From JBJXHB01 sp046160725 (GTDB lineage: Bacteria; Pseudomonadota; Gammaproteobacteria; Burkholderiales; Burkholderiaceae_C): DNA of 12,585 nucleotides. The notes below the pieces were generated by a model, which was not told the origin of the DNA, searched no databases, and saw only the letters and a program-made list of their open reading frames with translations. The DNA lies in assembly GCA_046160725.1 (NCBI GenBank), contig JBJXHB010000486.1, forward strand, positions 1 to 12,585, given 5' to 3'. A program made the position numbers and the translations under genes. This document shows, in pieces, positions 6,769-12,585 of the stretch (its first letter is position 1; the number at the start of each line of letters is the position of its first letter).

Positions 6769-7703
6769 CACACCTCCGCCAGCACACGCAGATGCGCGGC
6801 CACGCTGCGCGCCAGCGCCGACAGGTTGTAGCCGCCTTCCAGGCAGGACACGATGCGGCCATGGGCCGACGCCTGGGTGGCGTCCTTGATGCGTCGGGTG
6901 ATCCAGGCGTAGTCATCCTCGACCAGGCCGAGCTGTCCCAGGTCGTCCTCGCGGTGTGCGTCGAAGCCGGCCGAGAAGAAGACCATCTGCGGCGCAAAGG
7001 CCGCCAGCCGCGGCATCCAGTGGCGATCGATCGCCTCGCGCACCGCCGGCCCCCGGGTATAGGGCGCCAAAGGCAGGTTGACCATGTTGTCGCCCAGCGG
7101 CCGGGTGCCGTTGCCCGGGTAAAGCGGGTGCTGGAAGATGCTCAACATCAGGATGCGGTCATCGCCGGCGATGATGTCTTCGGTGCCGTTGCCGTGGTGC
7201 ACGTCGAAGTCGACGATCACGACGCGCTGCAGGCCGTGCACATCCAGCGCATGGCGCGCCGCCACGGCCACGTTGTTGAAGAAACAGAAGCCCATGGCCT
7301 CGTCGCGTGTGGCGTGATGACCAGGTGGACGCACGGCGCAGAAGGCGTTGGACACCGCGCCATGCAGCACCGCGTCGGTGGCGGCCACGGCCGCGCCGGC
7401 GGCGCGCAACGCGGCCTCCCAGGTGCCGGGTGCAGCGACGGTGTCCGGGTCCAGATGCCGTGGCTGCCCGCTGGCCGCCACCTCGCGAAGGGCATCGCGC
7501 AGATGCAGCACATGGCGGGCGGTATGGGCCCGCTCCAGTTGCTCCAGGGTTGCCTGCGGCGGGTCGCGGTAGGACAGCGCCGCGTCCAGGCCGGTGGCGA
7601 TCAGGTGGTCGGCGATCGCGTCCAGGCGCTGGGGGCACTCAGGATGGCCCGGGCCCATGTCATGCAGGCGGCAGGCGGCGTGGGAGTAATAGGCTGTGGA
7701 CAT
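6768..7703 (-). CDS. Histone deacetylase family Zn-dependent amidohydrolase
   Basis: This 311-residue cytoplasmic protein is a single-domain member of the arginase/deacetylase superfamily (class II HDAC-like, relatives AcuC and acetylpolyamine amidohydrolase). The catalytic features are all present: the paired histidines in RPPGHH (H129, H130); zinc ligands D167 and H169 in VDFDVHHGNGTED; the third zinc ligand D248 in SAGFDAHREDD; and the transition-state tyrosine Y292 in LEGGYN. The N-terminal HPECPQR motif (20-26) is also typical. The substrate is not evident; protein acetyl-lysine, acetylpolyamines or another small amide are all possible. The ATG at 7703 has a GGGAA upstream and gives a normal N-terminus (MSTAYYSHAA). 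It heads the leftward unit with the MscS-type channel and the four-TM protein. It is divergent from moxR with only 48 bases between starts. AcuC deacetylates Acs in Bacillus subtilis, so its nearness to acs is worth noting, but the two genes are not in one operon here. Confidence 0.94.
   Translation of the reverse strand: MSTAYYSHAACRLHDMGPGHPECPQRLDAIADHLIATGLDAALSYRDPPQATLEQLERAHTARHVLHLRDALREVAASGQPRHLDPDTVAAPGTWEAALRAAGAAVAATDAVLHGAVSNAFCAVRPPGHHATRDEAMGFCFFNNVAVAARHALDVHGLQRVVIVDFDVHHGNGTEDIIAGDDRILMLSIFQHPLYPGNGTRPLGDNMVNLPLAPYTRGPAVREAIDRHWMPRLAAFAPQMVFFSAGFDAHREDDLGQLGLVEDDYAWITRRIKDATQASAHGRIVSCLEGGYNLSALARSVAAHLRVLAEV
6773..6777 (-). promoter_or_regulatory. Shine-Dalgarno of the MscS-type gene
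   Basis: GGAGG on the minus strand lies inside the last codons of the upstream deacetylase-family gene, 4 bases before the ATG at 6768 but only 1 base before the GTG at 6771. It decides the start and, with the TGATG junction, indicates translational coupling. Confidence 0.7.
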
Positions 7704-7751
7704 GCATTTCCCGTCGATGGGCCACTGGCATTTTCGGTTATGGTGACGCGC

Positions 7752-8681
7752 ATGACCGATCCCTTGCTGGCGCAGACCCTGGTGCGCCTGAACGACCAGA
7801 TCTCCAACATCATCATCGGCAAGCGCGCCCAGATCGAGGATTGTGTGGGCTGCCTGCTGGCCGGCGGCCACCTGCTGATCGAGGACGTGCCGGGCGTGGG
7901 CAAGACCACGCTGGCCCATGCGCTGGCGGTGTCCCTGGGCCTGAAGTTCTCGCGCGTGCAGTTCACGGCCGACCTGATGCCGTCGGATCTGGTCGGCGTC
8001 AGTGTCTTCGAGCGCAGCAAGGAGGCCTTCGTCTTCCACCCGGGCCCGGTGTTCGCCCAGGTCCTGCTGGCCGACGAGATCAACCGCGCCGGCCCGAAGA
8101 CCCAGAGCGCGCTGCTCGAAGCCATGGAGGAGCACCAGGTCACGGTCGAGAACGAGACCCGCGCCCTGCCCCGGCCGTTCTTCGTCATCGCCACCCAGAA
8201 CCCGTCGGAGCAGCTCGGCACCTATCCGCTGCCGGAAAGCCAGCTGGACCGCTTCCTGATGCGCATCACGCTGGGCTATCCGGATCGGATTTCCGAGCGG
8301 GCGCTGCTGGCCGGCGAGGACCGCCGCGGCGCGATTGAGCAACTCGGCGCGGTCATGACCCCGGCACAGTTGGCCCAGGCCCAGGCCGCGGTCACCCGGG
8401 TGCATGCCTCGGACGCCGTGCTGGACTACCTGCAGGCCTTGATCGCCGCCACCCGCGGCGGCCGGTGGTTCGTCGAGGGCCTCAGCCCGCGGGCCGGTAT
8501 TGCCGTGCTGCGGGCTGGGCGCGCACGCGCATTGCTGACAGGCCGGGACTATGTGGCGCCGGACGACATCCAGGGCATCTTGCCGCAGACCATCGCCCAC
8601 CGGCTGGTCCCAGTGGCCGGCGCTGGCCGCGGCGCGGTCGAGCAGGTGCGCGCCATGGTGGAGGCGGTAGGGCTGCCGTGA
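7752..8681 (+). CDS. MoxR-family AAA+ ATPase
   Basis: This 309-residue cytoplasmic ATPase has the full MoxR layout. Walker A is DVPGVGKTT at 45-53, Walker B is VLLADEINRA at 104-113, sensor 1 is ATQNP at 147-151, and PLPESQLDRF (159-168) and LSPRAG (244-249) are hallmark motifs. MoxR proteins act as chaperone-like ATPases that mature or regulate partner proteins, often encoded next to DUF58 and von Willebrand proteins. Here the partners are probably the DUF58 and TgpA-like proteins immediately downstream; no von Willebrand gene is seen in the window. The ATG at 7752 is preferred because GGTGA lies 6 bases upstream. An in-frame ATG at 7740 would add four residues (MVTR) but lacks a binding site. 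It is the first gene of the rightward envelope operon, divergent from the deacetylase-family gene. Confidence 0.96.
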   Translation: MTDPLLAQTLVRLNDQISNIIIGKRAQIEDCVGCLLAGGHLLIEDVPGVGKTTLAHALAVSLGLKFSRVQFTADLMPSDLVGVSVFERSKEAFVFHPGPVFAQVLLADEINRAGPKTQSALLEAMEEHQVTVENETRALPRPFFVIATQNPSEQLGTYPLPESQLDRFLMRITLGYPDRISERALLAGEDRRGAIEQLGAVMTPAQLAQAQAAVTRVHASDAVLDYLQALIAATRGGRWFVEGLSPRAGIAVLRAGRARALLTGRDYVAPDDIQGILPQTIAHRLVPVAGAGRGAVEQVRAMVEAVGLP

Positions 8682-8757
8682 CATCGCGACCCCGGGCAAG
8701 GCACGGCCTCGCCACTGCCAAGTCGGGCGGCCTGCCTAAGCCGGTCGTGCGACGGCC

Positions 8758-9777
8758 ATGAGTGCAGCGGCTGCGGCAGGCTGGCCGGGGCAGGAGCGCC
8801 GCGGTCTGCGTCGGCGCTGGAACAACTGGTTCGAGGCGCGGCTGCCGCGCGCCGACAGTTGGGCCCTGACCCAGCGCAACATCTACATCGTGCCGACCAA
8901 GGCCGGCCTGGCCTTTGCGCTGACGGTGGCCCTGATGCTGGTCGCCTCGATCAACTACCAGCTCAATCTGGGCTATGCGTTGACCTTCCTGCTGGCCGGC
9001 GCGGCCCTGGTGTCCATGCACCAGACCCACGCGGTCCTGCGTGGCCTGACGCTGCATGTCAAGACCCCGCAGCCGGTGTTCGCGGGCGACCCGGCCACCA
9101 TCGAAGTCACGCTATCCAACCCGGGCCGCGCGCGTCACGGCGTGGGGCTGGCGGTGCGCTGGGGCCGGCCCTATCGCATGGCCTGGGTGGACGTGCCGGC
9201 ACATGGCAGCGAGACCGCGCGCCTGAGCTTTGTCCCGGAGGGCCGTGGCCAGCATGAGCTGCCGACCCTGCTGGCCGAGACCCGGTTTCCGCTCGGCCTG
9301 TTCCGTGCCTGGACACTGTGGCGCCCGGCCTGCCGGGTGCTGGCCTACCCGCGCCCGGAGTCGCCGGCCCAACCCCTGCCGGCGCCGGGCGCCACCACCG
9401 GCGGCCTGCCGCAGTCCACGCGCAGCGACGGCGGCGAGTTCGACGGTGTGCGGGCCTATCGGCGCGGCGATTCGCTGCGCCGTGTGGTCTGGAAGAAGGC
9501 CGCACGCACCGGTGAGCTGGTTTCCCGCGAGACCAGTGCCTCGCTCAGCCGCGAGATGTGGCTGGAGTGGCAGGCCACGGGTGTTGCCGATGGCGAGACC
9601 CGGCTGCAGCGCATCGCGGCATGGGTCCTGGCCGCCGAGCGCCAGGGCCTTGTGTACGGCCTGCGGCTGCCCGGCCTTGAGCTGGCTGCGTCCGGCGGTG
9701 ACGCCCAGCGCCGCCTGGCGCTGACCGCCCTGGCGTTGTGGAACGCGCCGGCGCCCGGGGCCAGGGAGGTGCGATGA
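8758..9777 (+). CDS. DUF58 domain membrane protein
   Basis: This 339-residue protein has a basic N-terminal region, two TM helices close together (about 48-64 and 70-88), a beta-rich middle part (about 95-200), and the DUF58 core motif GEFDGVRAYRRGDSLRRVVW at 226-245. DUF58 proteins occur next to MoxR ATPases and TgpA-like transglutaminases and are thought to work with them at the membrane; the exact activity is unknown. An in-frame TAA at 8737-8739 makes the ATG at 8758 the first possible start, yet no Shine-Dalgarno sequence precedes it. The 76-base gap after moxR is the only sizeable gap in this operon. Its last bases (8741-8757) can fold into a small bulged hairpin, GCC(G)GTCG against CGACGGC. 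The stop overlaps the next start as ATGA, so the transglutaminase is probably translationally coupled to it. Confidence 0.92.
   Translation: MSAAAAAGWPGQERRGLRRRWNNWFEARLPRADSWALTQRNIYIVPTKAGLAFALTVALMLVASINYQLNLGYALTFLLAGAALVSMHQTHAVLRGLTLHVKTPQPVFAGDPATIEVTLSNPGRARHGVGLAVRWGRPYRMAWVDVPAHGSETARLSFVPEGRGQHELPTLLAETRFPLGLFRAWTLWRPACRVLAYPRPESPAQPLPAPGATTGGLPQSTRSDGGEFDGVRAYRRGDSLRRVVWKKAARTGELVSRETSASLSREMWLEWQATGVADGETRLQRIAAWVLAAERQGLVYGLRLPGLELAASGGDAQRRLALTALALWNAPAPGAREVR
9765..9769 (+). promoter_or_regulatory. Shine-Dalgarno of the TgpA-like gene
   Basis: GGAGG inside the last codons of the DUF58 gene lies 4 bases before the ATG at 9774. It fixes the transglutaminase start at the ATGA overlap rather than the GTG/ATG-type codons further upstream. 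Confidence 0.72.
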
Positions 9778-11864
9778 CGACGTCACTGTCCATCGGCGCA
9801 TCGCGCGCGGCCTGGTGGCACCGATTGCCGCGTGAGGCACGGGACACGCTGTTCCAGCTCGGCGTGATCGCTTGGGTGGTGCTGCCGCATTCATCGCACC
9901 TGCCTCCGTGGTGTACAGCCCTGACTGCACTGGTGTTGGGCTGGCGCGCGCGGCTGGCGGCCATCGGCGCGCCGCTGCCGGGGCGCTGGCCGACCGCCGG
10001 CGTCCTGATCGTGGCGGTCAGCCTGACCGCCATGACCGAGCGCACCCTGCTCGGGCGCGAGGCCGGCGTGACGCTGCTGGTGGTGCTGCTGGCACTGAAG
10101 ACCCTGGAGCTGCGTGCCCGGCGTGACGCGCTGGTGGTGTTCTTTCTCGGCTTCTTCCTGGTGCTGACGCACTTCCTGTATTCGCAGTCGGTGTTCGTGG
10201 CCGGTGCCATGCTGGTCGCCGTCTGGGGCCTGCTCACGGCCCTGGTGCTGGCCCATATGCCCGTGGGTCGGCCGCCCTTGTGGCTGGCCGCCGGCATAGC
10301 CTTGCGGCTGTCGGCATTGGGCCTGCCGGTGATGCTGGCGCTGTTCATGCTGTTCCCGCGTTTCGGGCCGTTGTGGGGCATGCCGCAGGACGCCCTGGGG
10401 CGCACCGGCTTGTCTGGCACGCTGCGCATGGGCGGCGTGGCGGCGATCGCCAACGACGACAGCATCGCCTTCCGCATCCGCTTCGAGGGACCGACGCCAC
10501 CGGCGGAGACGCTGTATTTCCGCGGGCCGGTGCTGTCTGTGTTCGACGGCATCGAGTGGCGTCGCGCCGGCGCCTCCCTCTCTGGCGAGCCCCGGGCACG
10601 CAACGACCTGCGGCTGCTGGGGCCGCCGCTGCGCTACGAGATGACCTTGGAGCCGATCCGTCTGCCCATGTTGCCGTTGCTCGAGGCCACGCCGGACCGA
10701 CAGGACACCGGTCCGCAGGTTGAAGGATTTGCCCTGTCACTGCGGCCGGACCTGGAGTGGCTGACCGACCGTCTGGTGACCGAGCGGGTCAAGCTGGTGG
10801 CATCGGCCTGGCTGCGCTTCGAGCATGGCCCGCGCCAGATCGACGAGCGCGTCCTGCGGGAGGCCCTGGGCCTGCCCGCTGGCCGCCATCCGCGGCTGCG
10901 GCAGTGGGCCACGGACCTGCGGGCCCGCCTGGGCACCCGCGTCGACGGCCGGGTACTCGCCACGGAGCTGATGCGCCATATCCGCGAAGGTGGCTACACC
11001 TACACGCTGGCACCTGGGGAATACGGCGGCGACGCTCTGGACGAGTTCTGGCTGGATCGCAAGGAAGGCTTCTGCGAGCACTTCTCGGCCGGCTTCGTCG
11101 TCGCCATGCGGATGATGGGCGTGCCGGCCCGCATCGTCACCGGTTACCAGGGCGCCGAGCCGCGGGACCGCGACGGCTGGCATGTGGTGCGGCAAAGCCA
11201 TGCCCATGCCTGGGCCGAATACTGGCTGGCCGGCGTGGGTTGGGTGCGTGCCGACCCCACCGCCGCCGTCGCGCCCGAGCGCGTGCGTGCCAGCCGCCCA
11301 TTGCTGCCCCAGCCTGGCCTGGTGGCCGGCGCGCTGAACTCGATGAACCCGGAGATGGCGCTGCAGATCAAGCGAATGCTCGAGTTGCTGGACAACCGCT
11401 GGAACCAATGGGTTCTGAACTATTCGCGGCAGCAGCAGTTCGACCTGTTGCGGTCGCTGGGCATCCGCCAGCCCGAATGGGGCGACCTGGGGTTGGCCAT
11501 CGCCGGGCTGCTGACACTGGCGGCCAGTGCCGGTGCGGCCTGGGCCTGGTGGGACCGGCGGCGCCAGGATCCCTGGGCCCGCCTGCACGGCCGGTTGCTG
11601 CTGGCGCTGCGACGGGTCGGCGTGCCGGCCCAGCCCCATTGGCCACCGCTGACGATGGCGCATGAGGTCCGGCAACGTCTGGGGCCGACCGGTGCACCGC
11701 TGGCAACGCTGCTGGTGGACCTGGACCGCCTGCGCCATGGCCCAGGCGGCGCTCGCATGCCGCCCGCCGCCTGGTGGGCAGGCTTCAAGCAGGCGGCCGC
11801 GGTCCTGCCCCGGCATCTGCCGCCGGGCCAGCAGCGCCGGTGGCGTACGGCGATCGCGTCATGA
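9774..11864 (+). CDS. TgpA-like membrane transglutaminase (DUF3488 / transglutaminase core / DUF4129)
   Basis: This 696-residue inner-membrane protein has three parts. The N-terminal DUF3488-type region holds about six or seven TM helices (residues about 27-197). A large periplasmic domain follows with a transglutaminase-like core: C434 in EGFCEHFS, H478 in SHAHAWAEYW and D494 in VRADPTA form an intact Cys-His-Asp triad. GVPARIVTGYQG (449-460) is the usual strand between the Cys and the His. A last TM at about 572-592 leads to a cytoplasmic DUF4129-like tail with WARLHGRLLLALRR and a C-terminal PPAAWWAGFKQA. Total length fits TgpA of Pseudomonas aeruginosa (about 670), an essential protein there with a suspected role in the cell envelope. 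The substrate is unknown. The intact triad supports peptide or amide chemistry in the periplasm. It overlaps the genes on both sides by 4 bases (ATGA), linking DUF58, TgpA and MltB in one translational chain. Confidence 0.95.
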   Translation: MTTSLSIGASRAAWWHRLPREARDTLFQLGVIAWVVLPHSSHLPPWCTALTALVLGWRARLAAIGAPLPGRWPTAGVLIVAVSLTAMTERTLLGREAGVTLLVVLLALKTLELRARRDALVVFFLGFFLVLTHFLYSQSVFVAGAMLVAVWGLLTALVLAHMPVGRPPLWLAAGIALRLSALGLPVMLALFMLFPRFGPLWGMPQDALGRTGLSGTLRMGGVAAIANDDSIAFRIRFEGPTPPAETLYFRGPVLSVFDGIEWRRAGASLSGEPRARNDLRLLGPPLRYEMTLEPIRLPMLPLLEATPDRQDTGPQVEGFALSLRPDLEWLTDRLVTERVKLVASAWLRFEHGPRQIDERVLREALGLPAGRHPRLRQWATDLRARLGTRVDGRVLATELMRHIREGGYTYTLAPGEYGGDALDEFWLDRKEGFCEHFSAGFVVAMRMMGVPARIVTGYQGAEPRDRDGWHVVRQSHAHAWAEYWLAGVGWVRADPTAAVAPERVRASRPLLPQPGLVAGALNSMNPEMALQIKRMLELLDNRWNQWVLNYSRQQQFDLLRSLGIRQPEWGDLGLAIAGLLTLAASAGAAWAWWDRRRQDPWARLHGRLLLALRRVGVPAQPHWPPLTMAHEVRQRLGPTGAPLATLLVDLDRLRHGPGGARMPPAAWWAGFKQAAAVLPRHLPPGQQRRWRTAIAS

Positions 11865-12585
11865 GCGCCCGCCGCTTGTGGGCCGGCTTGTGGGGCGGCT
11901 TGTGGGGCGGCTTGTGGGCCGTCCCGCCCGGCCTGGTGGCGTGGGTGATCCTGGCCGGCCTGTCGACAACGCCGCAGCCGTCTGTGGCTGCGACCAGCGC
12001 GAAGCCGGCTTCATCGTCAAAGCCAACACCTGCCGCAGGCCAGCCACGCAAACCGACCTCCAACAAACGCAAGCCTGCGGCGGCCCCGGCCGGCACCTAT
12101 GCCACCCATGACGGCATGCGGGACTGGGCCATCGACATGGCCCGGCGCCGCGACCTTCCGCCGGCCTGGGTAATGGCGGCCCTGGCGCCGGCGCGGCGGC
12201 TGCCGGCGGTGCAACGGCTGATCATGCCGCCGCCGCCGGGCGTGGCCAAGAACTGGGCCGCCTACCGGGCGCGCTTCATCGAGCCCGAGCGGATTGCCGC
12301 CGGTGTGGCCTTTGCCCGGGCCCATGAGCCATGGCTGCGTCAGGCCGAGGAGCGCTATGGCGTGCCACCTGCCATGGTGCTGGGCATCATCGGCGTGGAG
12401 ACCTTCTACGGCCGCGTGATGGGCAGCTTCCGGGTGCTGGACGCGCTGGCCACCCTGGCGTTTGACTTTCCCAGCGGCCGCAGCGACCGCAGCCCGTTTT
12501 TCCGTGACGAGCTCGAGCAGCTGCTGGTCTGGTCGCACCGGGAGCGCATCGAGCCGGTGTCGGTGCTGGGCAGCTATGCCGGCGC
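11861..12585 (+). CDS. mltB: MltB-type lytic murein transglycosylase (C-terminus beyond right edge)
   Basis: The frame is open from the ATG at 11861 to the window end (241 codons plus two bases). It starts in an ATGA overlap with the TgpA-like stop; no Shine-Dalgarno is seen, so coupling probably drives translation. Residues 1-34 form an export signal with a Trp/Gly/Leu repeat (LWAG LWGG LWGG LWAV) and a hydrophobic stretch PGLVAWVILAGL. Residues 36-78 are a Pro/Ala/Ser/Lys-rich linker. The catalytic domain starts near 82. GIIGVETFYGR at 175-185 holds the catalytic glutamate E180, followed by VLDALATLAFDFP and SPFFRDELEQLL, all diagnostic of MltB/Slt35. The enzyme cleaves the MurNAc-GlcNAc bond of peptidoglycan to 1,6-anhydro-MurNAc ends in the periplasm. 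E. coli MltB is a lipoprotein; here LAG is followed by Leu34 and the visible part has no cysteine, so a soluble or signal-anchored form is likely. The remainder of the catalytic domain is outside the window. Confidence 0.93.
   Translation, partial: MSARRLWAGLWGGLWGGLWAVPPGLVAWVILAGLSTTPQPSVAATSAKPASSSKPTPAAGQPRKPTSNKRKPAAAPAGTYATHDGMRDWAIDMARRRDLPPAWVMAALAPARRLPAVQRLIMPPPPGVAKNWAAYRARFIEPERIAAGVAFARAHEPWLRQAEERYGVPPAMVLGIIGVETFYGRVMGSFRVLDALATLAFDFPSGRSDRSPFFRDELEQLLVWSHRERIEPVSVLGSYAG
11875..11922 (+). repeat. Four tandem copies of a 12-base repeat in the mltB signal region
   Basis: Units start at 11875, 11887, 11899 and 11911, each beginning CTTGTGGG. The two central copies are identical (CTTGTGGGGCGG); the first differs at one base (CTTGTGGGCCGG) and the last at two (CTTGTGGGCCGT). 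Each unit encodes four residues in frame (Leu-Trp-Ala/Gly-Gly, last copy Leu-Trp-Ala-Val), so gain or loss of copies lengthens or shortens the export signal by four residues without a frameshift. Confidence 0.9.

Noticed and set aside
5614..6831. Plus-strand open frame antisense to the MscS-type gene
   Set aside because: Gln/His/Arg-rich shadow without recognisable domains; the minus strand shows a clear MscS pore and beta domain.
6792..7751. Upstream extension of the moxR frame through the deacetylase region
   Set aside because: The extension is antisense to a conserved HDAC-family gene, and homologues of MoxR begin near MTDP; the start at 7752 has a better ribosome-binding context.
7704..8699. 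N-terminal extension of the deacetylase frame antisense to moxR
   Set aside because: The added residues have no domain, while the family N-terminus starts at 7703 and MoxR is certain on the other strand.
9738..9773. Earlier start for the TgpA-like gene inside the DUF58 gene
   Set aside because: GGAGG at 9765-9769 is spaced correctly only for the ATG at 9774, and the ATGA overlap is the typical arrangement.
11662..12111. Plus-strand open frame across the TgpA/MltB junction in another frame
   Set aside because: It overlaps two certain genes, reads through the 12-base repeat as a different low-complexity peptide and has no family features.
1..12585. RNA genes, CRISPR arrays, insertion sequences, attachment sites, toxin-antitoxin or defence genes
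   Set aside because: I looked for tRNA-like cloverleaf sequence, spaced repeats, transposase motifs and small paired genes and saw none; nearly all bases are used by the listed genes.

Overview
This is a GC-rich window (roughly two thirds G+C by eye) from a bacterial chromosome. The gene content fits a betaproteobacterium of the order Burkholderiales: a small Trp-rich protein of a type I associate with that group, a c551/c552-like cytochrome, a 4Fe-4S class I fumarase, and a MoxR/DUF58/TgpA/MltB cluster. Coding density is very high. There are no RNA genes, CRISPR arrays, transposons, phage genes or other signs of recent transfer, and no gap between genes exceeds 200 bases.

Left part (1-4396), central carbon and respiration. 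The 5' part of a small Trp-rich membrane protein runs leftward off the edge (192-1). A periplasmic monohaem cytochrome c (303-608) is divergent from it. A GC-rich hairpin (633-654) can terminate both the cytochrome and the convergent acetyl-CoA synthetase gene acs (2670-709, minus). Divergent from acs is a class I fumarate hydratase (2870-4396, plus). The 199-base acs/fumarase interval carries three adjacent small dyads that may be operators or a structured acs leader.

Middle part (4386-7703, minus strand), a likely three-gene unit transcribed leftward. It holds a histone-deacetylase-family Zn hydrolase (7703-6768), an MscS-type mechanosensitive channel starting at a TGATG stop/start junction (6768-5506), and an unassigned four-TM membrane protein (5441-4386) whose last 11 bases overlap the fumarase 3' end tail to tail.

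Right part (7752-12585, plus strand), a cell-envelope operon: MoxR AAA+ ATPase, DUF58 membrane protein, TgpA-like membrane transglutaminase, and an MltB-type lytic transglycosylase cut by the right edge. The last three are joined by 4-base ATGA overlaps. The MltB signal region holds four tandem copies of a 12-base repeat.

Most genes belong to known families. I found no convincing wholly new system. The observations most worth checking are the repeat in the MltB export signal, the coupling of MltB to the MoxR/DUF58/TgpA unit, the dyad cluster upstream of acs, and the nearness of a deacetylase-family gene to acs.
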